Part shown: positions 18,640 to 26,883 of the stretch, piece by piece
How positions within the stretch are numbered: the stretch's first letter is position 1
How the letters are laid out: every line of letters begins with the position of its first letter
Assembly: GCF_003858635.1 (NCBI RefSeq)
Contig: NZ_RQJO01000009.1
Span: forward strand, 1,116,001 to 1,180,000
Source: Larkinella rosea
GTDB taxonomy: Bacteria > Bacteroidota > Bacteroidia > Cytophagales > Spirosomataceae
Length of the DNA stretch: 64,000 nt
Direction: 5' to 3'
Notes under the pieces: model-generated
Database searches by the model: none
Seen by the model: only the letters and a program-made list of their open reading frames with translations
What the model was told of the DNA's origin: nothing
Program-made: the position numbers and the translations under genes

Positions 18640-19302
18640 GTGAAGCCCTATTTTGATTTAACCCTGGTTCTAAACCGGATCGAGGAAGCCATTCGACCGT
18701 ACCCCAAAGCCGCCATGTTCGACCTGTTCGAGCGGGGGCACAACTCGGTTTTTGAGCAGTTGATCGCCTGCATCATTTCCATCCGGACACTCGACGAAAC
18801 CACCATTCCGGTGGCGGAACGGCTTTTTGCCGCGGCCCGAACCCCCGAACAACTGCTGCAACTCGATCCGAAAGCGCTGGCCAAATTACTCTACGGAACG
18901 CAGTATCCCGAACAGAAAGCGTATACGATGCTGGGCATTGCCAAACGGGCGATCGACGAATTTAACGGACAGATTCCCGCCGATTTCGAAACGCTGACGT
19001 CGTTTAAAGGCGTCGGTCCCAAATGCGCCAACCTGACGCTGGGCGTGGCCACCGGTCAGGCGGCCATCAGCGTCGATATTCACGTTCACCGGGTGACCAA
19101 CCGCTGGGGATTTGTGCAGACGACCCAACCGGAGCAAACGTTGAAAGTGCTGGAAGAAAAAGTACCCGTTGCCCAGTGGATCGACATCAACCGGCTGCTG
19201 ATGCCATTCGGAAAGCACATTTGTACGGGCCGGTTGCCGCATTGCTCCACCTGCCCGGTTTTTGAGTTCTGCGAACGGGTGGGTGTGACGGAGAGTCGGT
19301 AA
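18640..19302 (+). CDS. nth: Endonuclease III-family DNA glycosylase/AP lyase
   Basis: Base-excision-repair glycosylase with associated beta-lyase activity on oxidised pyrimidines. With the GTG start at 18640 it has 220 residues, the usual family length; the frame is open from 18505, but those 45 residues do not match Nth proteins. The helix-hairpin-helix motif FKGVGPKCA carries the catalytic lysine (Lys128) and the following segment the catalytic aspartate (SVDIHVHRVTN, Asp146). The C-terminus has the four cysteines of the [4Fe-4S] cluster in the spacing C-x6-C-x2-C-x5-C (Cys195, 202, 205, 211). The gene stands alone; a lipoprotein gene converges from the other side. Confidence 0.9.
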   Translation: MKPYFDLTLVLNRIEEAIRPYPKAAMFDLFERGHNSVFEQLIACIISIRTLDETTIPVAERLFAAARTPEQLLQLDPKALAKLLYGTQYPEQKAYTMLGIAKRAIDEFNGQIPADFETLTSFKGVGPKCANLTLGVATGQAAISVDIHVHRVTNRWGFVQTTQPEQTLKVLEEKVPVAQWIDINRLLMPFGKHICTGRLPHCSTCPVFEFCERVGVTESR

Positions 19303-19311
19303 GGTAACTGG

Positions 19312-19773
19312 TTATAGACGGCGAATCAACTGGAAATTATATTCAGTGCGCTGGCCGATAGAGGCAGGGCAGCAGCTATTCATGCGGTCTCCATTCACTA
19401 TATGGCCTATATATAGTGTACTGTCTTTTGATGTAAAATAAAGTTGGGGAAATAAGGATAACTCGCCAATCTCTTTGGAAACATTCAATTCAATCTGATA
19501 TTTACCATCCCGATCAGAAACGGATTTCGTTAAAATTTTACTGGAGACAAGATAAATAAATTTTTTAGTACCTATCAATTGAACCTCAAGACCTTCTACC
19601 GGTAAACCGTTTTTTTCATCAGTTACGCGACCAAAGATTACGGTATTTGAATTAGGGCGTTCGGGATAAATTTCACATTTCTCGCAGGAAACCAGCGTCA
19701 GTGCCAGCCAGACCAGAAAATATCGGGATCGGTGCGTTCGGAAAGGCAGCCAGCAGAACGGGTGTGGTTTCAT
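19312..19773 (-). CDS. Hypothetical lipoprotein with carboxypeptidase-regulatory-like domain
   Basis: A 153-residue protein from the ATG at 19773 (another ATG lies at 19791). A hydrophobic segment ends in a lipobox-like LVSC (then Glu-Lys-Cys), followed by a beta-sandwich with the typical VIFGRVTDEKNGLPVEGLEV opening and DRDGKYQIEL strand of carboxypeptidase-regulatory-like domains. Such domains in this phylum are non-enzymatic surface modules. It converges on the endonuclease III gene, with 9 bases between stop codons. Function unknown. Confidence 0.7.
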   Translation of the reverse strand: MKPHPFCWLPFRTHRSRYFLVWLALTLVSCEKCEIYPERPNSNTVIFGRVTDEKNGLPVEGLEVQLIGTKKFIYLVSSKILTKSVSDRDGKYQIELNVSKEIGELSLFPQLYFTSKDSTLYIGHIVNGDRMNSCCPASIGQRTEYNFQLIRRL

Positions 19774-19881
19774 GACAGAAAATGCTTGCACAAAAAATAC
19801 AAACGGGTAGCGATAAAATCAAATTAAAATAGCCGATCAGTAAATGATTTTCGATAAAACCGTACTGTAATTCTAATTCCG

Positions 19882-19889
19882 TATATTTC
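19882..19889 (+). promoter_or_regulatory. Candidate -7 promoter element of the caspase-like gene
   Basis: TATATTTC matches the Bacteroidota TAnnTTTG consensus at 7 of 8 positions and lies 44 bases upstream of the preferred ATG (19933). No clear -33 element is seen. Confidence 0.3.
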
Positions 19890-19932
19890 TAACCATCAAC
19901 CGTTGCCTACCGCTAAACCCTACCTCGCCGAA

Positions 19933-22900
19933 ATGGATTCTCCCAATACTACCCCCGCCGGACCAACCGACAAACCAAAACTCTATTCACTTGTGGTGGG
20001 CATCAATGCGTACCAGCAGGTCCGGCAGTTGAGCGGGGCTACGCAGGATGCCGAAACCTTTGAGCGTTATCTGGCTGATCTGACGGGTTTTGAACACCAT
20101 CCGCTCCATCTTGCCGACCAGCAGGCCACCAAAACCGCCCTCGTCGAAGGGTTTCGGACGCACCTGAAACTGGCCGGGCCGAACGATACGGCCCTGTTTT
20201 ATTACGCGGGTCATGGAGCCCAGGAAGCCGCGGACCCGACACTTTGGCCGACCGAAACCGATAAGAAGCTGGAAAGCATTGTTTGCTTCGATGGTGATTC
20301 GGAACATACCTGGGATTATTTACTGACCGACAAGGAGTTGCGGTTTTTGATTCAGGAACTGAGCCAGACCGGTGCGCACATCGTCACGATTTTTGATTGC
20401 TGCCATTCTGGCGACAATACCCGGTTTTTCGATTTGCTGTCCGAAACGCCCGAAGGCCGGAAAATGCAGGAACGCCGGTTGTCGGAATCGGCTCCCATGC
20501 GGCCTTGGGAGGGGTTTATTTTTCACGACCGGTTTTCGGAAGCGGATTTTCGGCAAAAAGGACTCGACGCACTGATTCCACTCGGAACGCACATGCAACT
20601 GGCAGCCTGTGAGTCGGACGAAGCGGCAGTGGAAGATCGCGAAAATAAAGAAGGCGCATTTACCAAAAACCTGATTTCGGTGTTGAAGGCGGCCAACAAT
20701 GCCATTTCATACCAGACTCTTCACAATCGGATTCGCCAGTATATGCGGTTTGCTTACGAGCAGCGTCCCCGGATTTCGGCCGCGGGCGACCGATCGGATT
20801 TGATGCTAACGACCGGTTTTCTGAATCGCCCGGTCGATACCCAAACCGCCCTTGCCGAGATAACGTATAACCTCTCTAAAAAACAGTGGATGCTCGATGT
20901 CGGCGCCATCCACGGCGTTGGACGCACTACCAAAGTCATTCGGTTACTGGACGAAAATGGAAAACCGGCGTTTCCGGTCACTCCGTTGCTAATTGGGGCC
21001 GACTATACACTTTTAAAGCTCGAACCGGAGCAGGAAACCGGCCTTGATCGCAGCAAAGCGTATCGGGCGGAGGTTGAGGGGTTGATTAGCGAACCGGTAA
21101 AACTACACTTCATTAATCACAACGGCGACCTGGCGGAACAGGCCCAATTAATCCAGACTTTAACCGAAAAAGCCGGGGCTTTTTTTATACCGGAAGAGGT
21201 GGAAGAAAAGGCCGATTATACGCTGCACGTCCGCAATGGTTTATTGTATTTTACCCGGCCCAACGACGAAAACCGCCCACTTATCCGAACCGTTTCGGCC
21301 GATCAGCTGGACCAGGCCAACGAACAACTGACCCGGTATTTGCGGCATCTGGCAGCCTGGCAGTATTTGAAAGAACTTCGGAATCCGGCGGCACCTGTAC
21401 CAATTCTGGCGGTTTCGGTAACGCCCGAGGAAGGTGAAACCATTGTGCTCCAGGGAGAACGTCCGGCGGCCGTAACCGTTCCCCTGCTGAGCAGCAAGAC
21501 GCCGGTTGGGAAAACCGTGTGGGCCAATAAGGTCCGAATTCAACTGACCAACCCAACGGCGCAGGTGCTGTATTGCACGGTTTTGTACCTTTCGCGGGAT
21601 TTTATCGCGATGAGAAATTTCCTGCCGATCAACGAACGGCTTCAGGCAGGAAATTACCGGCTCGAACCGGGGCAGACCGAATGGTTGGGGTTACCCAGTA
21701 AAAAATCGCTGACGGGGCGGCTGGAGGTGGTGCGAATGAGCCTGGAAGAAACCGTCCGGCAATACAACTGGCCCGACGTGACAGAATATTTCAAGGTGAT
21801 CGTCTCGGTCAATCCGCTTTCCGAATCGACGCTGGCGATGCTGTCGCTGGATATTTTGCCGTCGCCCCATACACTGGATGAAAAATTAGACTTTAGCGAG
21901 AACCGGGCTTCGGCTTTCGATACATCGGAAGACGAGGAAACGTTTCCGGACTGGAGCACGCAAACCATTACCCTGCGAATGCCGAACCCGGTTTTCAATC
22001 AGGTCGATCTCGGTGAGTTGACCCGGATGCTGGAACCGGTTTTGGTCGATGGCGTTTCGGAGGCTAATCCGATGTCCGACTTTGCCCTTGGACTTTATTT
22101 CCGGCCCTATCCTGTCGATGGTACCCTCGTTTTGCGCGACGATCTGGAGGTGACGGGCGAGGAGCAGCGGGGATTGTGGGGCGATTTAAAGACGCTGGTC
22201 AGCAATCAGGTGGCCAATCACATCCGAAACCGGCAATACAAACAAAATCTCCTCAAATATCCCGATCGGGTTCGAATTGTAGCGGGTGGCGATTCCTGGT
22301 TTCAGTACCCATTGCTGAGTGACGTCATCGATTACCTGGCACGCGTTTATACCGTGAATTCTACCCCGGCGGTTGGAAATTCACTGAAAAAATACATCGA
22401 AAATTCGAAGTTTCTGGAAACCATTGCGCAGGTAAGTCCGCGGTTTTTTCTGCTGAGTGGCGGGGGAGCGCATTTTTTCGGGGAAGAATTCCCGACGTAC
22501 ATCCGCGACAAATGGGAGGGGGGCGAAACCGCTCCGCAGCGATACCTGACGGAAGCCTTTACGGCCGCTCTCGATGACCTGGAGGCTGATTTAAAACGCC
22601 TTTTTCGTCTCGTCCGTCTTCAGAATGAGAAGGTTAAGGTGTTGGCTCATGGTTATGACTACCTGAACCCGGATATTTCCCAAACCCAATCCGGAAAACC
22701 GGGGCTGATCAGTAAAACGCTAACTGAACGGGGCATTTCGGATCCGGCCGAACAACAAAACCTGATCCGGTTCATGGTCGACGGTTTTAATGAACGACTG
22801 CAACGCGCGGCTGCCGAGTACGAAAACGTGGCCTATATCAATCTGCGCGGCACCATGCGACCGGCCACCGAACAGCTGAAGTATTGGTACGACGAATTTC

Positions 22901-22965
22901 ATCCAAACGAAAAGGGGTTTCTCAGCATTGCCACCAAATACGCCCAGCTCATCGGCAAAGGCTAG
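19933..22965 (+). CDS. Caspase-family (C14) protease fused to a C-terminal SGNH/GDSL-like domain
   Basis: A 1010-residue protein with no signal peptide. Residues 15-300 are a caspase/metacaspase p20-like domain: VVGINAY strand, catalytic His94 in FYYAGHGAQE and catalytic Cys157 in FDCCHSGD, with later p10-like motifs (LAACESDEAA). The central 300-770 region is beta-rich, with no recognised domain. Residues about 775-1010 look like an SGNH hydrolase: a block-I GGDSW motif (Ser788), an SGGGAHFF glycine block and a terminal DEFHPNEKGF motif (Asp987, His990). Such fusions suggest a protease coupled to a lipid or carbohydrate ester hydrolase. The ATG at 19933 is preferred over a TTG at 19903. It converges on a LytTR regulator pseudogene. 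The physiological role is unknown. Confidence 0.85.
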   Translation: MDSPNTTPAGPTDKPKLYSLVVGINAYQQVRQLSGATQDAETFERYLADLTGFEHHPLHLADQQATKTALVEGFRTHLKLAGPNDTALFYYAGHGAQEAADPTLWPTETDKKLESIVCFDGDSEHTWDYLLTDKELRFLIQELSQTGAHIVTIFDCCHSGDNTRFFDLLSETPEGRKMQERRLSESAPMRPWEGFIFHDRFSEADFRQKGLDALIPLGTHMQLAACESDEAAVEDRENKEGAFTKNLISVLKAANNAISYQTLHNRIRQYMRFAYEQRPRISAAGDRSDLMLTTGFLNRPVDTQTALAEITYNLSKKQWMLDVGAIHGVGRTTKVIRLLDENGKPAFPVTPLLIGADYTLLKLEPEQETGLDRSKAYRAEVEGLISEPVKLHFINHNGDLAEQAQLIQTLTEKAGAFFIPEEVEEKADYTLHVRNGLLYFTRPNDENRPLIRTVSADQLDQANEQLTRYLRHLAAWQYLKELRNPAAPVPILAVSVTPEEGETIVLQGERPAAVTVPLLSSKTPVGKTVWANKVRIQLTNPTAQVLYCTVLYLSRDFIAMRNFLPINERLQAGNYRLEPGQTEWLGLPSKKSLTGRLEVVRMSLEETVRQYNWPDVTEYFKVIVSVNPLSESTLAMLSLDILPSPHTLDEKLDFSENRASAFDTSEDEETFPDWSTQTITLRMPNPVFNQVDLGELTRMLEPVLVDGVSEANPMSDFALGLYFRPYPVDGTLVLRDDLEVTGEEQRGLWGDLKTLVSNQVANHIRNRQYKQNLLKYPDRVRIVAGGDSWFQYPLLSDVIDYLARVYTVNSTPAVGNSLKKYIENSKFLETIAQVSPRFFLLSGGGAHFFGEEFPTYIRDKWEGGETAPQRYLTEAFTAALDDLEADLKRLFRLVRLQNEKVKVLAHGYDYLNPDISQTQSGKPGLISKTLTERGISDPAEQQNLIRFMVDGFNERLQRAAAEYENVAYINLRGTMRPATEQLKYWYDEFHPNEKGFLSIATKYAQLIGKG

Positions 22966-22980
22966 GGGAAAACCGCTTCG

Positions 22981-23691
22981 TTACGTTTGAAACCGCTTGA
23001 AGAAGTCGGCTTCGTAGCTCATGCCGATCGGAATTTCTTCGCCTGCCAGGGTTATGATGCGGTTTCTGACTTGCTCGATTCGGCTAAACGGCACAATGTA
23101 GGAACGGTGGACCCGGATAAACCGCTCGGCTTCCGGGTCGGCTTCCTGTAATTTTTGCAGCATGGCTTTCATGGTCATGCGGGCCACAATCGGGTGGTTG
23201 GTCTGCTGAATATGAATCTTGAGGTAATCGTCTAATCCTTCGATGAATAGAATGTCCGCCAGGTTGAGTTTGTGCAGCGTATAGTCTGCCCGGATGAATA
23301 AATAGGCTTCTTTCGAGGGTTCTACGGGATGCCGAAACCGGTAGTATTCATTCGCTTTCTGAATCGCTTGTTGAAACCGCTCGAACGTAAACGGTTTCAA
23401 TAAGTAATCAATCGCGTTTAGGCTGAATCCTTCAACGGCATATTCGGCGTATGCCGTGGTGAAAATAACCATCATCTGATCCGGAATTGCCTTGTGGAAT
23501 TCAAGGCCCGAGACCGACGGCATATTGATGTCGAGGAAAAGCAGATCGGTCGGGAATTGATGCATATGATGCAGGGCTTCGTCGGGGCGTAAAAACGTTT
23601 TTTGCAGATCAATCGCATTGAGCTGGCTTCAAAAATGGGTCAAAACGCGGAGCGCTGGTGGTTCATCATCCAACGCAATGGCTCGGATCAT
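22981..23691 (-). pseudogene. LytTR-family response regulator interrupted by an in-frame TGA
   Basis: The gene starts with ATG at 23691, overlapping the stop of the sensor kinase gene (ATGA), and reads MIRAIALDDEPPALRVLTHF (Asp8-Asp9-Glu acidic pocket). It then meets TGA at 23629-23631 and continues in the same frame to 22981. The continuation holds the phosphoacceptor (LLFLDINMP, Asp54 of the restored protein) and a full LytTR DNA-binding domain (RFIRVHRSYIVPFSRIEQV). Relatives have a sense codon at this place; a TGC or TGT Cys codon needs one base change. Re-initiation at the ATG at 23565 would give a product lacking the acidic pocket. So it is a recent nonsense mutation, a sequencing error, or readthrough. 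Confidence 0.8.
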
Positions 23692-24761
23692 ACCAGGTTC
23701 AGGGTTAATTCAACGGAAAAACCGGTCGGATTGTCGTTGATGGCCAGGATGTGTTTGTTGGGATACAACAAGTGCAACCGTGATTTGGTGTTTTCGATGC
23801 CAATGCCGCCCGAAGCTTCATCGTTGTAGTATACCCGAACTTTTTTATTGAAAACATATAAACGTAAATTGGTCTCTTTCAGGGAAATAGTAATGTGAAT
23901 AATCGACTTTTCTTCTGGATTGACTCCGTATTTAAAGGCATTTTCGATGAACGAAATCAAAATCAGGGGAGCAATCTGTTTCCCGTTAAAAAAACCGCTG
24001 ACCGCAAACTCAATCTGCACCGTATCATCCAGCCGAAGTTGCTGCAACGCAACGTAATCGCTGATGTAGTCCACTTCTTTCGCCAGAGGTACCTGATTAC
24101 TGCCCGCATCCCGAATAACGTAACGCATTAAAGACGAGAGTTTTACGACAGCGTCGGCGGTTCGGTCGGACTTCTCAATGGCCAGCGAATAAATGCTGTT
24201 GAGCGTGTTGAACAGAAAATGCGGGTTGATCTGGGCTTTCAGGTACGACAACTCCGTGGCCAGTTTTTCCTGTTCCGTTTGCCGCCAGCGGTTGCTGGTT
24301 TGAAGAAATAAAGAAACGAAAATACCGACCAGAAACAGGAACAGCGCGTGACTGAGTTCAAACCCGAAAGGCGGTTTTTGCGGTAAACCGCCCGGTTCCG
24401 TAGTCATTGATTCCGGGAAGGGGTTGGGGGGCGGCAGAGACGAAATTAGCATATCCTGGCGATCGAACACAACCACCATCAAGATGATAACCAGGAAACA
24501 GCCAATCACGCTGAGAATGTAAATGACGTACTTCCCCTTTAAATAAAGGCCTGGAATCAGCACATAATGATTCAGGTAAAAAAACGCCAGCATGAACAGG
24601 TAAGACAGAAAATTAGTCAGTTCGTGCGGATTGTCAGCCAGTTGGGACAGCCCCGAAAAGCCGCGTGGGGCAAAAATGTACGGAAGCGCCAGAAAGGCCA
24701 GTCCGATCAGAATATGAATTAAGAAAGGCGGAATGGTGCGTTTCATCTCATTGGTTTTCAC
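23688..24761 (-). CDS. LytS/YehU-type sensor histidine kinase
   Basis: A 357-residue membrane kinase, the sensor half of a LytS/LytTR two-component system. Four or so transmembrane segments are visible (about 10-30, 50-72, 78-99, 137-154), then a short linker, then the His_kinase domain with LKAQINPHFLFNTLNSIYSL (phospho-acceptor His181) and a HATPase_c region containing the N-box FIENAFKYGV and a GGIGIENTKSRL glycine box. An alternative start at Met6 (24746) is possible. It is followed by the response-regulator gene with a 4-base overlap. Upstream it diverges from the MpaB-like gene across about 125 bases, where both promoters must lie. Confidence 0.92.
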   Translation of the reverse strand: MKTNEMKRTIPPFLIHILIGLAFLALPYIFAPRGFSGLSQLADNPHELTNFLSYLFMLAFFYLNHYVLIPGLYLKGKYVIYILSVIGCFLVIILMVVVFDRQDMLISSLPPPNPFPESMTTEPGGLPQKPPFGFELSHALFLFLVGIFVSLFLQTSNRWRQTEQEKLATELSYLKAQINPHFLFNTLNSIYSLAIEKSDRTADAVVKLSSLMRYVIRDAGSNQVPLAKEVDYISDYVALQQLRLDDTVQIEFAVSGFFNGKQIAPLILISFIENAFKYGVNPEEKSIIHITISLKETNLRLYVFNKKVRVYYNDEASGGIGIENTKSRLHLLYPNKHILAINDNPTGFSVELTLNLV

Positions 24762-24887
24762 GGTAATCTACAAAACGTCTTACGCGCATGAAAATGATTG
24801 CGGTAGAAAGGGAGAATGTGCCGGAGAAATTGGAAATGAGTTACTAATATGGTTATTTGTGGTAACCTTAACGTCCTCCTACCTCAA

Positions 24888-26864
24888 ATGATTAGCCCGT
24901 CAGCCGCCACCTGGACCGATGAATTTCTGTGGAGCAAACGAAAGCGGGGTGACTCACTCGCTGACGAAACGATCAACGCCATTTTGCTGGATAACCAGAA
25001 GGGGGAGATCGACCAGATTTTCCAGATGCTGGTCCAAAACCGCAATTTTCCGAATCCGGCGTTTGATGTACTGCCGGATCGGGTGAAAAAAATTGTGGAA
25101 GACTACTTCGTCAAAACCCGTCGCCTTCCCGACTGGGCCGAACCGTTTAAACTGGCCGTGGCGTCCGATGTTTTCAAACAATACGGGCCTAAAATTCTGC
25201 TCCTGCTGCTCTGTAAATCACTGCCGTTGTGTTACACCTGCTGGCGGGGAGCCAAGGTTCTGTACCGGACCGGTCGGCTTCGCGTGCACGACGGATCGCT
25301 CGATTCGTTTACCCGGCGGCTGATGGAAACTGCCCAATTTGTGGTCAATGTGCTGACGCTGAATAGTTTCGAGCACGACGGAACCGCCATCGTTTCGATC
25401 CAGAAAGTCCGGCTGATGCACGCCGTGATCCGGTATCACGCCCAGCAACACCGCTGGGATGTTTCAACTTACGGCATTCCAATCAATCAGCAGGATCTGG
25501 TCGGCACCTTGCTGTCGTTTGGCGTCGTGATCATCGACGGGCTGAAACAGATGAACATCGAGTTGACCCCGGAAGAAAGTGAAGCCTACCTGCACCTCTG
25601 GAAAGTAGTGGGGCATATGATCGGCGTCGACGATGACCTGAATACGGAAAGCGCGGAAGACGGGCGGTTTTTGATGAACGCGATTCTGGAACAGCAGGCC
25701 GGGCGGTCGACGGATGGGGGCCGGGAAGGCATTGAGCTGACCGATGCCTGCATCGACCTGATGAACTCGCGGCTGTCGTTTGGTCCTTTCAAGAATTTGC
25801 CATCGGTTTTTGTGCGGTTTTTTATCGGCGATCAATATGCCGACCTGCTCGAAGTGGCCAAAGCCGACGATAAAGACGATTCGCTGGCCATCGACGCCAT
25901 TCAGTGGCTCGACAAGAGCTTCCGCTCCGGCAGCGACCGCCATTTGCTGATGGGCGCCGTCGGAAGGGCTTTCAGCAACCAGATGATCGATCTGCTGATG
26001 GCTTATTACAACGGCGCCAAACGGGAACAGTTTTATCTGCCGTCGGCGCTGACCGATACCTGGGAGTCGGAAAAACCGGATTTCCGGATTCCACCCGCGC
26101 AGACCATCGAAGAAGTAATTTTTTACCTCGACAAAGTGGCCCGTCATCTGCGGTCGCAGAACAATCCGATCGGGTTGTTTTGTGCGGTTTATAAGTTGGT
26201 GACGATCCGCGTTCAGGAAGGGCTGCGGGCAAACCGGTTCGACAATCCGGTGGAGATGGAGCAGGTTGACGTGGGGTTTGGCAACCGGTATTTTGAAGCG
26301 CTGAATAATTATTTCGACGGCAAAACCGCTACGTCGCCCTGGCAGTTGTCGTTCGAGGCCGCCCGAACGCTCATCACCACCGACCAATACATTTTTACGG
26401 CAGCGAATGCACACATTTCGTATGATTTGCCGATTGTCGTTGCGGAAGTTTACAAGGGCAAAGACCTCGAATTGTTTAAGGACGATTTCGTAAAAATGAA
26501 CGATTTGTTCGGGGATATGTACGATCAGATGAACGACAACGTCGGTCGGATATTCCGTCCTTTCGGAACAATGGTAACCTATTTCTCCGACCGGATCAAG
26601 GCCGTCGAACAGGCGGTTATGAATGCCGGACGCGAGCAGGCCTGGACCAACAGCCGCGCCTTGCACCAGGCCAAAACCGAAACGGAACGCCAGCAACTTC
26701 TGAAGGATCTGGAAGCGCAATCGGCTAAAATGGGGCGATTGGTGGCTCGACCGCCCTGGTTGCTGCGGTTGCCACTGATGTACGTTGCCCGGAAAGAATT
26801 TGGCACCACGGCCCACAAAGTAGATGTGATGTTGCGGACAGCCCTGCTGCCGACCATTTCCTGA
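24888..26864 (+). CDS. MpaB-like oxygenase (DUF2236) fused to a DUF5995-like domain
   Basis: A 658-residue cytoplasmic protein. The N-terminal 380 residues resemble the ER-bound oxygenase MpaB/latex-clearing-protein family (DUF2236): a His-rich segment beginning HAVIRYHAQQHRWDVSTYG (from His178), then PINQQDLVGTLLSFGVVIIDG and a further conserved helix (HLWKVVGHMIGVDDDL). In the Lcp branch conserved histidines bind haem b. The C-terminal part (about 395-600) looks like DUF5995 (NNPIGLFCAVYKLVTIRV; ANAHISYDLPIVVAEVY). ATG 24888 is chosen over the 24849 ATG as it fits family starts. The adenylate-cyclase gene follows after 19 bases, so they likely form an operon. Substrate unknown; lipid or isoprenoid oxygenation would fit the family. 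Confidence 0.8.
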   Translation: MISPSAATWTDEFLWSKRKRGDSLADETINAILLDNQKGEIDQIFQMLVQNRNFPNPAFDVLPDRVKKIVEDYFVKTRRLPDWAEPFKLAVASDVFKQYGPKILLLLLCKSLPLCYTCWRGAKVLYRTGRLRVHDGSLDSFTRRLMETAQFVVNVLTLNSFEHDGTAIVSIQKVRLMHAVIRYHAQQHRWDVSTYGIPINQQDLVGTLLSFGVVIIDGLKQMNIELTPEESEAYLHLWKVVGHMIGVDDDLNTESAEDGRFLMNAILEQQAGRSTDGGREGIELTDACIDLMNSRLSFGPFKNLPSVFVRFFIGDQYADLLEVAKADDKDDSLAIDAIQWLDKSFRSGSDRHLLMGAVGRAFSNQMIDLLMAYYNGAKREQFYLPSALTDTWESEKPDFRIPPAQTIEEVIFYLDKVARHLRSQNNPIGLFCAVYKLVTIRVQEGLRANRFDNPVEMEQVDVGFGNRYFEALNNYFDGKTATSPWQLSFEAARTLITTDQYIFTAANAHISYDLPIVVAEVYKGKDLELFKDDFVKMNDLFGDMYDQMNDNVGRIFRPFGTMVTYFSDRIKAVEQAVMNAGREQAWTNSRALHQAKTETERQQLLKDLEAQSAKMGRLVARPPWLLRLPLMYVARKEFGTTAHKVDVMLRTALLPTIS

Positions 26865-26883
26865 TTGACTAATTCCCACAATA

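Noticed and set aside
23629-23631. TGA as selenocysteine in the LytTR regulator
   Set aside because: The residue is not catalytic in this family, no selenocysteine machinery is seen, and no obvious insertion hairpin follows. A mutation or error is simpler.
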